Shown: in pieces, positions 1-8,979 of the stretch
How the letters are laid out: the number at the start of each line of letters is the position of its first letter
How positions within the stretch are numbered: the first letter of the stretch is position 1
Assembly: GCF_006345825.1 (NCBI RefSeq)
Contig: NZ_VCIX01000083.1
Coordinates: 124,001-188,000 of the forward strand
Origin: Paenibacillus paridis
GTDB lineage: Bacteria > Bacillota > Bacilli > Paenibacillales > Paenibacillaceae
DNA length: 64,000 bases
Direction: 5' to 3'
Made by a program: the position numbers and the translations under genes
Notes under the pieces: generated by a model
Seen by the model: only the letters and a program-made list of their open reading frames with translations
What the model was told of the DNA's origin: nothing
Databases searched by the model: none

Positions 1-16
1 CTCCATGCTGCTCCTC

Positions 17-2128
17 CTAACCTATACGCTTTATCCGAACAAGGCGGCTTGCATAGTCGCCAGACAATGCATAAGGAATTCCAATATTCATGAGCGTAGA
101 GCCATGTCTGACGACAGGCTGCCCTTCTTCCCCGAACACTTCATACGAGGCAGCAGCATCCAATCCTTGCAGCTTAAGCCTGCTCTCCTGATAACCAAAA
201 TATTGTGCCTGCTGGAAGGCAAAAACAACGGCTTCTTCCCCGTCGCAGCTCACATATTGGTATGCTGCGGTATTGCCTTCTTCGAACGAGGCTAAACGGA
301 ACAAGCTGCCCTCGGTGACGATATGGCGAATTTGCTTATACGTTGCAATATGCCGCTTCGCTTCCTCGTCTTCTTCGGTAGACCAGCGGCTAATATTGGC
401 GCCGATCCCGAGGCCGCCCATCATGGCGCTGTGAAAGCGGAACGATAATGGAAGGCGTCTGCCATTCATGCCATGAGGCGATTCGGTCACCCAGCACATC
501 ATCACCGAAGGGCTGTAAACGTAAGAGAAGCCCTCTTGAATAGCCAGCCGGTCGCGCGCATCCGTATTGTCGCTAATCCACGCTTGGTCCGCAAAGCGTA
601 AAATGCCAAGATCAATTCTCGCCCCGCCGCCCGCACAAGTCTCAAACTCCACATGAGGGAATTTGCTTCGCAGCTCCGCCCATATGTCATAGAGATGATC
701 CACATGCTTTAACCAAACGGATTCACCCGCAGCAGCATCCACCGGTGTTGTCCCAGGCTCGGTCACCGTTCGGTTCATATCCCATTTAATAAAGGAAATA
801 TCATAGGTGCTGAGAAGCTCCGTCATGAAACCGAGCACAAATGCCTTCACCTCTGGCTTGCCCAAGTTAAGCAGCAGCTGATTTCTCAGCAGCGTGCCTT
901 CACGGGTCGGGAACTGGTACACCCAGTCCGGATGGCTTCGGTACAAGTCGCTGTCTGGATTCACGGACTCCGGCTCTACCCATAATCCAAACTCCATCCC
1001 GTGCCCCTTCACCTCGTCGATTAGCTCCTGCAGGCCAAGCGGAAACTTCTCGGCATTAACCTGCCAATCGCCAAGGCCTGCCCGGTCGCTATGCCGGCTG
1101 CCGAACCAACCATCGTCAACGACGAAGCGCTCTACGCCGATGGCTGCTGCCCGCTGTGCCAGCTCCTTCTGGCCAGCCGCTGTTACGGCAAACTCAGTAG
1201 CCTCCCATGAATTGTACAGCACCTTCCGAATGCGGGAGCCTGGCAAAATATGCTCGCTTTGATAGCTGTGCAGCTTCCGGCTCATTTCGCCAAAGCCCCC
1301 TGAGGAGAAGCCTCCCGTAAATACGGGAGAGCTGTAGCTCTCACCTGGAGCAAGCGTAAAGGAACTGTCAAAATCATTGATTCCGCCTACCACACGCAAG
1401 CGGCCAAATGATGATTTCTCCGCGACGATTTTCCAGTTGCCGCTCCAGCCTAGCGCGCCGAACCATACGTTGCCGGACTGTTCATCAGACTTGCCGTTAT
1501 CGATAGCGAACCATGGGTTCGCATTGGCGCCTGTGAAGCCTCTTCTCGATTCCAGCACTTTTTTGCCTTCCGTAAGCAGCTCTGATCGAAGCTGGAACTC
1601 ACCCGCCCAGCGGCCTGCCACATGCTTCAGCCGATAATCGCGAAGCGCCGGGATCGACCATGCCGCCGCCATTCCCTGCTCAATGACAACGGGAAGCTTG
1701 TCATCATTATAGAAGCGGACAGATCGTTCAATTAGATCCTGCCGGGAAATAACCGTATAGCTTAGTTCCACCCGGAAAGGATAACTTTGATCCGCCAATC
1801 GGACAATAAGCTGGTTTTCTCCTACGATTTCGTAGCTTTTATAGTTAAGCTTCAGATCGCGGACGCCGTCATGGAACTTTGCCTTCAGGCATGGCTCGGA
1901 ATAATGACTGCCTCCCCATCCTCCGTATTCTTCCATGTCGCGTTCTACATTTGCATCGAAGGAGCTGTGCTGCCAGCCTTTTAACAGCTCCGCTGCTTCT
2001 TCGGCTTCTACCGGCTCTCCCCAATAAACATGTTGAACGCCCCCCTTGTCGTTAATGCCGAACAAATACGAGGACCGATCGGTACGAAGCTCAAAAAGCG
2101 AGCTTTTCTCCAAATAAGTAATAGCCAA
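17..2128 (-). CDS. GH36 alpha-galactosidase, intracellular
   Basis: Family GH36 alpha-galactosidase that releases galactose from melibiose- or raffinose-type sugars imported by the adjacent ABC transporter. The protein (703 aa) has no signal peptide. The nucleophile motif IKWDMNR lies near residue 447 and the acid/base motif ISDNTDAR near residue 520, the usual spacing for the family. I chose the TTG at 2128 because GAGGAG (2137-2142) lies 8 nt upstream; an in-frame GTG at 2137 overlaps that ribosome site. It is the last gene of the binding protein-permease-permease-galactosidase operon. The family is certain; the natural substrate is inferred. Confidence 0.93.
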   Translation of the reverse strand: MAITYLEKSSLFELRTDRSSYLFGINDKGGVQHVYWGEPVEAEEAAELLKGWQHSSFDANVERDMEEYGGWGGSHYSEPCLKAKFHDGVRDLKLNYKSYEIVGENQLIVRLADQSYPFRVELSYTVISRQDLIERSVRFYNDDKLPVVIEQGMAAAWSIPALRDYRLKHVAGRWAGEFQLRSELLTEGKKVLESRRGFTGANANPWFAIDNGKSDEQSGNVWFGALGWSGNWKIVAEKSSFGRLRVVGGINDFDSSFTLAPGESYSSPVFTGGFSSGGFGEMSRKLHSYQSEHILPGSRIRKVLYNSWEATEFAVTAAGQKELAQRAAAIGVERFVVDDGWFGSRHSDRAGLGDWQVNAEKFPLGLQELIDEVKGHGMEFGLWVEPESVNPDSDLYRSHPDWVYQFPTREGTLLRNQLLLNLGKPEVKAFVLGFMTELLSTYDISFIKWDMNRTVTEPGTTPVDAAAGESVWLKHVDHLYDIWAELRSKFPHVEFETCAGGGARIDLGILRFADQAWISDNTDARDRLAIQEGFSYVYSPSVMMCWVTESPHGMNGRRLPLSFRFHSAMMGGLGIGANISRWSTEEDEEAKRHIATYKQIRHIVTEGSLFRLASFEEGNTAAYQYVSCDGEEAVVFAFQQAQYFGYQESRLKLQGLDAAASYEVFGEEGQPVVRHGSTLMNIGIPYALSGDYASRLVRIKRIG

Positions 2129-2197
2129 ATGTAACACTCCTCTACGCTGCTAATCTTTTATTAAAACTTACGAAATGGCGCGACAAACACCTGTTTG

Positions 2198-3016
2198 TCA
2201 GCCCTTGACCGCACCCGCCGCGATGCCCTTGATAATATATTTTTGCATAAATAGGAAAAAGATGATTATCGGGACCATCCCCATCACTGCGTAAGCAAAA
2301 GCAAGGTTCAGGTCGCTGCTGTATTGGCCAAAGAAAAAATATTGCTGCAGCGGTATCGTCCGGTAAGAGACATCCTGAAGGAAGAGCAAAGGAAGCAGAA
2401 AATCATTCCAAATATATAGCGCATTTAATACAAGTACCGTAGCCGTTACCGGCTTAAGCAAAGGAATAATGATTCGGAAAAAGATGCCCGGTGTCGTACA
2501 GCCGTCAATTCGGGCAGCTTCTTCAATTTCTTGTGAAATCGCCCGGATAAAGCCGGTATAGAACAGCACGCCCATCTGAATGCCAGCGCCGCCATAAATG
2601 AGAATAATGCCCCAATGCGTATCAATCATATGAAGCGTCTTGCCCAGCTTATAGATCGGAAGCATCGTAATTTGGAACGGCACCATCATGCCGGCAAGAA
2701 ACAATACAAAAAACATCTGATAAAACTTTTTGTTCCGTCTTGCGATCGAATAACCTGCCATGGCTGAAATGATAACGATCAGCAGGATGGCCGCTACTGT
2801 AATGATCAAGCTGTTCAGGAATGCCGTCGGGTATCGGGAAGTGTCCCAGGCATGCAGAAAGTTGGAGAAATCCAGCGCCGAAGGGAGCGCATAAAATGAA
2901 TCATACGTTTCCTTCGCCGATTTGAAAGCCATAAGCACCGCAATATAGAAAGGAAACAAGAAGACAAGCGCTAATGCCAAGACAATGCAAAACACAGCCG
3001 TATGCTTGACTTTCAT
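2198..3016 (-). CDS. Carbohydrate ABC transporter permease, MalG type
   Basis: Inner-membrane permease of a CUT1-type sugar ABC importer (272 aa). The N-terminus is hydrophobic, and the EAA loop that contacts the ATPase reads EEAARIDGCTTPGIFF near residue 180, with several further membrane segments. Its ATG overlaps the stop of the upstream permease (TAATG), implying translational coupling. No ATP-binding subunit is encoded in the window, so the importer probably shares an MsmX-type ATPase encoded elsewhere, as is common in Firmicutes. The substrate, alpha-galactosides, is inferred from the flanking glycosidases. Confidence 0.95.
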   Translation of the reverse strand: MKVKHTAVFCIVLALALVFLFPFYIAVLMAFKSAKETYDSFYALPSALDFSNFLHAWDTSRYPTAFLNSLIITVAAILLIVIISAMAGYSIARRNKKFYQMFFVLFLAGMMVPFQITMLPIYKLGKTLHMIDTHWGIILIYGGAGIQMGVLFYTGFIRAISQEIEEAARIDGCTTPGIFFRIIIPLLKPVTATVLVLNALYIWNDFLLPLLFLQDVSYRTIPLQQYFFFGQYSSDLNLAFAYAVMGMVPIIIFFLFMQKYIIKGIAAGAVKG

Positions 3017-3897
3017 TAGATTTCAACCTCCCTTCTGCGAAAGATCGAGAGCTGGATGATCGTAACGATAACAAGCACAACAAAGAAAATCATCGATAAC
3101 GCCATCCCGTATCCGCCTTTATACGAGGCAAAGGAGCTTCTGTAAATGTAGGTGGACATGACCTCGGTGGCGAAAGCCGGCCCGCCGTGCGTCGTAACGA
3201 ATACGAGATCAAATACCTTTAACGAGCCCGTCAGCGTCAATACCATATTTATTGTAAAAGAAGGCGCAAGCAGGGGCAGCACGATATTCCAAAGCGTTCT
3301 ACCCGTGCCCGCACCGTCGATTTTCGCGCTTTCAATCAGTTCCTGGGGAATGCCCTGCAAACCTGCGATATAAATAATCATCGGTGCCCCGATGCCCTGC
3401 CAGACGGCAATGATGATAATGCCAAATAAGGCATGGTCAGGGTTGCCAAGCGGGCTGGTGACGTTCTCGAAGCCAAAAAAATGAAACAGCTTGGGCAATC
3501 CCGTGCTGTAGTTGTAGCTCCAAATAAAGCCCGATAGTACGATGGATATGACACTCGGCAAGAAAAATACCGTACGAAATACGTTACGAAACTTTAAATA
3601 CGAATCGAGCAGCAGCGCGAATAACAGGGATAGGCAATTCACCGCAATGGTCAAAATAATCGCATACTTAAATGTGTTAAGCAGCGCTTTCCATAAGTCG
3701 TTGTCCGTCAACGCGTTTTTGTAATTGCCCCATCCGATGTAATGGAGCGTCTGGGCGATCCCGTCCCAGTCCGTAAAGGAATACCGTATTCCCATCCCAA
3801 GCGGGATTAATAACGCGAGTGCAAATAAACTGAAGCCCGGCACCAAAAACAAAACATACCAAAACTCATTTTTAACCGTTCGTCTCAACAAGCCCAT
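3016..3897 (-). CDS. Carbohydrate ABC transporter permease, MalF type
   Basis: Partner permease of the same CUT1 importer (293 aa from the chosen start). The N-terminal sequence MGLLRRTVKNEFWYVLF leads into the first membrane helix, and the EAA loop reads ELIESAKIDGAGTGRTLW. An open frame extends upstream to 3966, but the ATG at 3897 is preceded by GGAGGAGGAG and matches the usual start of the family, so the shorter form is preferred. It lies between the binding protein (84-bp gap) and the second permease (1-bp overlap). Confidence 0.94.
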   Translation of the reverse strand: MGLLRRTVKNEFWYVLFLVPGFSLFALALLIPLGMGIRYSFTDWDGIAQTLHYIGWGNYKNALTDNDLWKALLNTFKYAIILTIAVNCLSLLFALLLDSYLKFRNVFRTVFFLPSVISIVLSGFIWSYNYSTGLPKLFHFFGFENVTSPLGNPDHALFGIIIIAVWQGIGAPMIIYIAGLQGIPQELIESAKIDGAGTGRTLWNIVLPLLAPSFTINMVLTLTGSLKVFDLVFVTTHGGPAFATEVMSTYIYRSSFASYKGGYGMALSMIFFVVLVIVTIIQLSIFRRREVEI

Positions 3898-3981
3898 TCC
3901 TGCTCCTCCTCCGAAAATGCGGCTGAGCGGAACATTTGCCCCCGCCCACCCGCAGCCGTTTTCCAAACCTATTTCCGCCTA

Positions 3982-5310
3982 TTATTTATGGTTTTTGGAA
4001 ATCCAATCATCCATATCCGCGATGATTTTGTCCGGAGTTGTCTTATTGAAGAAATATTGCTGAAGCAATTGGCAGAATTGCGTAGACCAATCCAGCGTCG
4101 TGTTCGCGAAATAAATTTGCGAGTCATACGTCAGGCCTTGATCGAAGTAAGGCTTCAGCTCATCCATGGCAGGAGCAATGCTTGTTGTGGAGCCTTTCAC
4201 ATAGCTTAATGATTTAATATTGTTAACCCAAGCGTCTCCGCCTTGCTTGCTGGACATAAATTCCATGAATTTAAGCGCAGCTTCCTTATGCGGCGTATTG
4301 CTTGCTACAGCAAGCGAAGCATCCGGATTAAATTCCAGCTTGTTCAAAGCTTCGTCATTGCTGAACGGGTAAGGGAAGTAGCCAAGATCGTTGTTGTAGA
4401 AATCCGGGTTTTTCTTCTCAAAATCCAGCAGCGGCCATGTGCCGGTATACATCATTCCGACCTCGCCTTTGGAGAACAGATCTACGACACCGTTGTAATC
4501 CACGCCAAGCTGATCTTTGTTGCCCAACTCAAACAGCTTCTTGGCCCGTTCAATCGTTACTTTTACTGCCGGGTTATCCGCGAACTTGGCTTGCCCTACT
4601 TCAAGCTTCTGGAAGAAATCCGTTTGTCCTTCTTCAAGCGCCGTTAAGCTTGGCAGGTCGCGCGAAGCCCACATTCCTAGCGTCCAGCCATCCTTCCACC
4701 CTAGCGCAAACGGCGTCTTGCCCGCTTCCTTGATTTTATTGGCTGCTTCAATCAATGCATCATAGGTTCTCGGAACCTCCAGCCCTAGATCACTGAATAT
4801 TTTCTTGTTGTAAAATACAGCAATCGGCCCGCCATTAACTGGCATGACATAATTTTCCCCGTCTGTCGCCTGCCCCTTCAGCACATCCTCGTCAAAGTTT
4901 GCCAGGAAAGGCTGACCTGTCAGATCCATAATGTAACCGCCATCGGCGAACAATTTCGTTTGTCCGCCGGGATTTAACGTGAATACGTCAATGATGTCGC
5001 CGCCCGCTAGCTTCGTTTTGATCAGCGTATAATAGTCATCGTATTTAACGGGCTGAACCTCAACGGTAATGTTCGGGTTTTCTGCTTCGAACTGCTCTAC
5101 GATTTTTGCAACGCCATCGGTCACATCGCTCTTAAAATGCATAAACGAGAGCGTGACTTTCTCTTCCTTCGTGCCCGCCGCCGTAGCTGCCGGCTCCGTC
5201 CCCTTGTTCGTATCCTTCGTAGCCTCAGGCTCGTTGGTGCCGCTGCCGCAGGCTGCAAGCAGAAGCATGAGCATCGCTAAGCACAAGCCTATGATCATTT
5301 TTTTGTTCAT
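3982..5310 (-). CDS. Extracellular sugar-binding lipoprotein of ABC transporter
   Basis: Family 1 extracellular solute-binding protein (442 aa) anchored to the outer face of the membrane. Residues 1-22 form a lipoprotein signal with lipobox LLAAC followed by GSG, and a threonine/glutamate-rich linker precedes the binding domain. The start at 5310 follows AAAGGGG; an in-frame ATG at 5334 lacks a better ribosome site. It is the first gene of the transporter-GH36 operon, and its promoter carries the 32-bp element shared with the secreted glycosidase. Sugar specificity cannot be read from the sequence. Confidence 0.94.
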   Translation of the reverse strand: MNKKMIIGLCLAMLMLLLAACGSGTNEPEATKDTNKGTEPAATAAGTKEEKVTLSFMHFKSDVTDGVAKIVEQFEAENPNITVEVQPVKYDDYYTLIKTKLAGGDIIDVFTLNPGGQTKLFADGGYIMDLTGQPFLANFDEDVLKGQATDGENYVMPVNGGPIAVFYNKKIFSDLGLEVPRTYDALIEAANKIKEAGKTPFALGWKDGWTLGMWASRDLPSLTALEEGQTDFFQKLEVGQAKFADNPAVKVTIERAKKLFELGNKDQLGVDYNGVVDLFSKGEVGMMYTGTWPLLDFEKKNPDFYNNDLGYFPYPFSNDEALNKLEFNPDASLAVASNTPHKEAALKFMEFMSSKQGGDAWVNNIKSLSYVKGSTTSIAPAMDELKPYFDQGLTYDSQIYFANTTLDWSTQFCQLLQQYFFNKTTPDKIIADMDDWISKNHK

Positions 5311-5366
5311 TGTGGTTCCCCTTTTCATAATCAAGAGTTTGGAACGCTGTCACTCGTTCTGTCTCT

Positions 5367-5395
5367 ATCATAGAATTCAGAAGGAAAAATCGTAA
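5367..5395 (-). promoter_or_regulatory. Probable promoter of the sugar transporter operon
   Basis: On the minus strand a weak -35 TTACGA (5390-5395) is separated by 17 nt from -10 TATGAT (5367-5372). The poor -35 directly downstream of the conserved 5401-5432 element suggests activator-dependent transcription. The gene begins at 5310. Confidence 0.5.
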
Positions 5396-5400
5396 TCCAA

Positions 5401-5432
5401 TAATTTGTGTTTCGATTGTTCAAATTTTTATA
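5401..5432 (-). promoter_or_regulatory. Conserved 32-bp element, probable YesN-type operator (copy 1)
   Basis: The plus-strand sequence starts TAATTTGTGTTTC and ends TTCAAATTTTTATA. It matches 26 of 32 positions of the element at 12147-12178; 13 bp on the left and 11 bp in the right block are identical, around five variable bases. It begins 91 bp upstream of the binding-protein start and overlaps the end of the response-regulator gene (stop at 5420-5422). The two conserved halves fit an AraC-type activator contacting two major grooves. Binding by the neighbouring regulator is inferred. Confidence 0.6.
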
Positions 5433-7024
5433 CTTACGGGCCGTTCCTGTGCCTTGGACTCCCGGTACTCCGAAGGGGTCAATCCCATTACCTTACGGAA
5501 AACCTGGCTGAAATAACGCTGGTTCTCATAGCCTATCAGCTCGGAAATTTCGATAATTTTCCGATCAGTGCCCCCAAGAAGCTCGCAGGCCTTCTCTATC
5601 CGCTTGCGGCTCACATACTCAATAAAGTTTTCTCCGGTCACCGTTTTAAACAATTTGCTCAAATAGCTAGGATCGATATGGTACCTTGTCGCCATGTCCA
5701 CTAAGCTTAAGTCCTCGAAATAACGCTGATCAAGCAAGGCTACAATTTCGCGAATCGTGTGATCGGTATCGGGCTTCTCATGCCTCGTTGCCAATTGCTC
5801 AGCAAAGGCGCGGACCTGTGCCGCCCAAATGTGCAGCTCTGCAGGTTCAAGTACCTGCAGGATCGCTTTAGGCTCAAGGAAGGACGACCGTTCCAACTGA
5901 TGCTGATCGCCTATCGGCAGCAGCTCTACCGCGCCGGCGAGCTCCCTTTGAACGGACTGGATGGATGCTCCTTGCGCCGACAGGATTTGATGAACAAACT
6001 GGTTGAATATTCGCTGCATATCCTTGCTTTTGCCTGACACGAGAGCTTGCTTTAGCGTCTGGGCTTCGAAGGAGCTGAGTATGGCTTGATCAGGGACGGC
6101 GGCTAGCCGCCGCGCTCCGCAAACGTCGAGCCCCGTTCCTTGAAACGGATTGGCAAGCAGCGCCTGCTGCGCGGCATGATAGGCCGCAGGAAGCTGCTCA
6201 AAGGGCTCATCTGCCGGGCTAAGCCCTACGATAACATCCGCTTGGTACATATGCTTCATTGCTTCATGGAACTTGTCGAGGAATGCGTGCAGACAAGGAG
6301 CGTGATCCATCGAATCGGGAAAAAGAATGATAATGTTCTCACGGTCATCCGATTTGAAGGCAACCGTCGTTTCTCCCCGCAGCATTTCAAGTACGATATT
6401 TTCTACGCTGTACATCAGCAAATCCGCATTGCCGTGAAACTTCCTATCTACGATCCGGCGATATTGCCGCAGCTTAAGTACAGCCAATCGAAGCCGGCTG
6501 CTTGCACAGCCAAGCCCCAGCTCCGTAGCTTGGGCATAAAGGTCAGCTTGGTTGTTAATTCGCCCGCTGACCACATGCTGAAGGAACACCTCCCGCTTCA
6601 AACTCAGCATGTCCTCTTTATGCTTCTTCTGCTGCTGCAGGCTGAGATGGCTCTGGCTGGCTGCGATTGCCTTGCCAAGCGCTGCCCTCAGCTCCGCAGC
6701 CGAGACCGGCTTCAGTACGTACTCACATGCCTGGTACGTTAATGCGGCCTTCATGTATTCAAACGCGGAGTACCCGCTGATGACCACCGTTTTAATTTCG
6801 CTATACTCCTTATGCAGCTCGGCTAGAAATGACTTCCCGTTCATGACCGGCATGTTCATATCGGTCACTACGATATGCGGCTTGCTCATTCGGATCAGCT
6901 CCAGCGCCTCTTCCCCATGCCTTGCTTCTGCAATAACCTCCAAATCCAGCGGCAGCTCACCGATCATTTTGCTAATGGCTTTGCGGCCCCACGGCTCATC
7001 ATCCACGACCATCACTTTGTACAT
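5420..7024 (-). CDS. Response regulator, YesN-like (receiver plus AraC HTH)
   Basis: Two-component response regulator (534 aa). The receiver domain spans residues 1-120, with acidic residues VVDDE and the phosphoacceptor D55 in VVTDMNMPV. A variable middle region follows, then a C-terminal AraC-type double helix-turn-helix (about residues 425-525). The ATG at 7024 follows GGAGG and lies inside the end of the kinase gene (26-bp overlap), so kinase and regulator are coupled. By family knowledge it activates nearby sugar-uptake genes; the 32-bp element before two target genes is its likely site. Confidence 0.95.
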   Translation of the reverse strand: MYKVMVVDDEPWGRKAISKMIGELPLDLEVIAEARHGEEALELIRMSKPHIVVTDMNMPVMNGKSFLAELHKEYSEIKTVVISGYSAFEYMKAALTYQACEYVLKPVSAAELRAALGKAIAASQSHLSLQQQKKHKEDMLSLKREVFLQHVVSGRINNQADLYAQATELGLGCASSRLRLAVLKLRQYRRIVDRKFHGNADLLMYSVENIVLEMLRGETTVAFKSDDRENIIILFPDSMDHAPCLHAFLDKFHEAMKHMYQADVIVGLSPADEPFEQLPAAYHAAQQALLANPFQGTGLDVCGARRLAAVPDQAILSSFEAQTLKQALVSGKSKDMQRIFNQFVHQILSAQGASIQSVQRELAGAVELLPIGDQHQLERSSFLEPKAILQVLEPAELHIWAAQVRAFAEQLATRHEKPDTDHTIREIVALLDQRYFEDLSLVDMATRYHIDPSYLSKLFKTVTGENFIEYVSRKRIEKACELLGGTDRKIIEISELIGYENQRYFSQVFRKVMGLTPSEYRESKAQERPVSIKI

Positions 7025-8807
7025 TTTCCCCAGCCTCCATTCGATTTGGAATCCGAATCGAAATTGACGTTTCGCTTCCTTCTTCGCTATAGATCGTTAT
7101 GCCGTATTTGGGACCATAAACAAGCTTGATGCGTTCATGGACATTTTTCAATCCGATCGAGACGCCAGCAAATACTTCCTTTGACTTATTCCTGATATCC
7201 ATTTGGACGGCTTCGAGTTTACCCTTATCCATACCTGGGCCGTTATCCCATACGGTAAGGACGATATCATTCGATTCGCGAACGGCGCTTATACGGATCA
7301 GCAGCTGCGTGTCGTCGTCCTTGACCAGCCCATGAACGATGACATTTTCAATAATGGGCTGCAGCACGAATCGAATGATCGTCACATCCATAAACGTCTC
7401 AGGCACATCAATTTCCAGTCGCAAGGAATTTTCAAATCTCAGCTGCTGAATATATAAATAATTGTTTACATGCACAAGCTCCATGCGCAGCGTAGATTTC
7501 ATATTCCCTTCATAGAAGCTGTACCTGAACATGTCGCCAAGCGCCCTGCACATTTCATGGATTTCATAATCGCCCATCAGGACGGCTTTTCCGCCTATCG
7601 TTTGCAAAGTATTGTACAGAAAATGCGGATTGATTTGCATCTGAAGCGCCATAATATGCGCCTCCTTGTTGCGAAGCTGCATTTGGAACTCGGTTTCAAT
7701 CATCGTTCTTATTTTTTCGGTCATGTAATTAAAGCTGCGCGTCAGCTCCGAGATATCGTCTCGCCACAGCAGCGGCTGCTTGACGGTGGCCTGCAAATTG
7801 CCGTTTCGGAAGGCCTTCATCGCTTTGCCCAGCATGAGCAGCGGCCTCGTAATAAACCGCTGTGACAGAAACGAAAAAATATAGATGAACAACAGCACCA
7901 GAATGAGCGCAACGATCGTAATCAGCATTAAGTGATCGCGGTTTAGCCGAAGCTCCGTATTAGGGTACACAATGGACAAGCGGATATTGCCGTTGTTAAT
8001 AAAGGAGGTGCTCGTTAACCGATCCTTGTTGTCAGAGAAACGAAGATCATGCTTTTGACTGCTAATGGGCAGCTTCGGCGGTTCGTAAGGATCGATGGAT
8101 GCCGCGAAACGATCCGAGGTTTGATAGAACGTATCCCCGCGCCTGTTCTGCAAAATAATTTCGTTAGGCTCGTAATTATACCGCTCAACCATCTTCACGA
8201 TTTCTTTGCTTGGGATATAGAAGATAAGCGTGCCCACCTTCGATTTGGAGAAAGGGTCATAGATCGTTACGCCATACACAAAAAACGACTGCTTTAGCTG
8301 CGATTCCGTATACGTGAACATCAACGTGTTCTGAAAAGGCAAGTCCAGCATCTCATCAAAATAAGGCGTGCCTTTGCCTAACGTTATCGCATCATAACTG
8401 GAAGCTCTTGACCAATTATCGGCCAGCCTATTATTTTTCCCGTAGATCATTACTTTCATGATATGCTCGTTTCGGCTCTCGACCAGGCGGTAATAGTTGT
8501 TTAATGAATCCTTTAGGTTGAGAATATCGGGATCATTGTAATCAATGCCGTGCTCCATCAAGTTCATAATTCGTTGGAAGCCGTAGACCTGAAGAGCGGA
8601 AGCAGATACATTTTGAAAATATTTATCCAAATAATCCGACAGATAATCGGCGTTTTGATTCGAGCTGCGCAGCATCGTCCTCTCCAAGGAACGGGTATTC
8701 GTATCATAAAATAAGTAGGAGAGAATCAGCAGCGGAATTAAGGAAATAAGCACGGTGCTCCATACGATCTTGGTTTTGATGCTGCGATTAAGCAAGAAAC
8801 GAAGCAT
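6999..8807 (-). CDS. Sensor histidine kinase, YesM-like
   Basis: Membrane sensor kinase of the LytS/YesM class (602 aa). One membrane helix lies near residues 14-36 and another near 285-308, enclosing an extracytoplasmic sensing domain of about 250 residues. A HAMP linker, the His_kinase segment with QINPHFLYNTLQTI and an ATPase domain with DNGPGMD follow. The ATG at 8807 follows AGGAGGTGG. It overlaps the downstream response-regulator gene and presumably senses an extracellular sugar or the loaded binding protein; the ligand is unknown. Confidence 0.95.
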   Translation of the reverse strand: MLRFLLNRSIKTKIVWSTVLISLIPLLILSYLFYDTNTRSLERTMLRSSNQNADYLSDYLDKYFQNVSASALQVYGFQRIMNLMEHGIDYNDPDILNLKDSLNNYYRLVESRNEHIMKVMIYGKNNRLADNWSRASSYDAITLGKGTPYFDEMLDLPFQNTLMFTYTESQLKQSFFVYGVTIYDPFSKSKVGTLIFYIPSKEIVKMVERYNYEPNEIILQNRRGDTFYQTSDRFAASIDPYEPPKLPISSQKHDLRFSDNKDRLTSTSFINNGNIRLSIVYPNTELRLNRDHLMLITIVALILVLLFIYIFSFLSQRFITRPLLMLGKAMKAFRNGNLQATVKQPLLWRDDISELTRSFNYMTEKIRTMIETEFQMQLRNKEAHIMALQMQINPHFLYNTLQTIGGKAVLMGDYEIHEMCRALGDMFRYSFYEGNMKSTLRMELVHVNNYLYIQQLRFENSLRLEIDVPETFMDVTIIRFVLQPIIENVIVHGLVKDDDTQLLIRISAVRESNDIVLTVWDNGPGMDKGKLEAVQMDIRNKSKEVFAGVSIGLKNVHERIKLVYGPKYGITIYSEEGSETSISIRIPNRMEAGENVQSDGRG

Positions 8808-8852
8808 CCGTCCACCTCCTGAATTTCCGGGACTTCTTCAACGTACACCTTC

Positions 8853-8912
8853 ATTATTGATATTTTTGCCGCCGCGAACAATGGACGATATCATGTTCAT
8901 GATGGACGATAT
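8853..8912 (-). promoter_or_regulatory. Probable promoter and direct-repeat operator of the kinase-regulator pair
   Basis: On the minus strand TTGTTC (8876-8881) and AATAAT (8853-8858) are 17 nt apart. Adjoining the -35 are two perfect 11-bp direct repeats ATGGACGATAT at 8881-8891 and 8902-8912, a 21-bp period or two helical turns. This fits a tandem activator or repressor site, possibly for autoregulation. Confidence 0.45.
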
Positions 8913-8926
8913 GCTTCTAAACAAGC

Positions 8927-8968
8927 AAAAAACTCTTGCCCAGCCTAACTTTCAGCTGAGCAAGAGTC
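8927..8968 (-). terminator. Intrinsic terminator of the secreted glycosidase gene
   Basis: On the minus strand ACTCTTGC pairs with GCAAGAGT around an inner CAGC/GCTG stem and is followed by a run of six T. It lies just after the stop codon of the 1024-aa glycosidase gene. Confidence 0.8.
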
Positions 8969-8979
8969 TTTCTCACATA

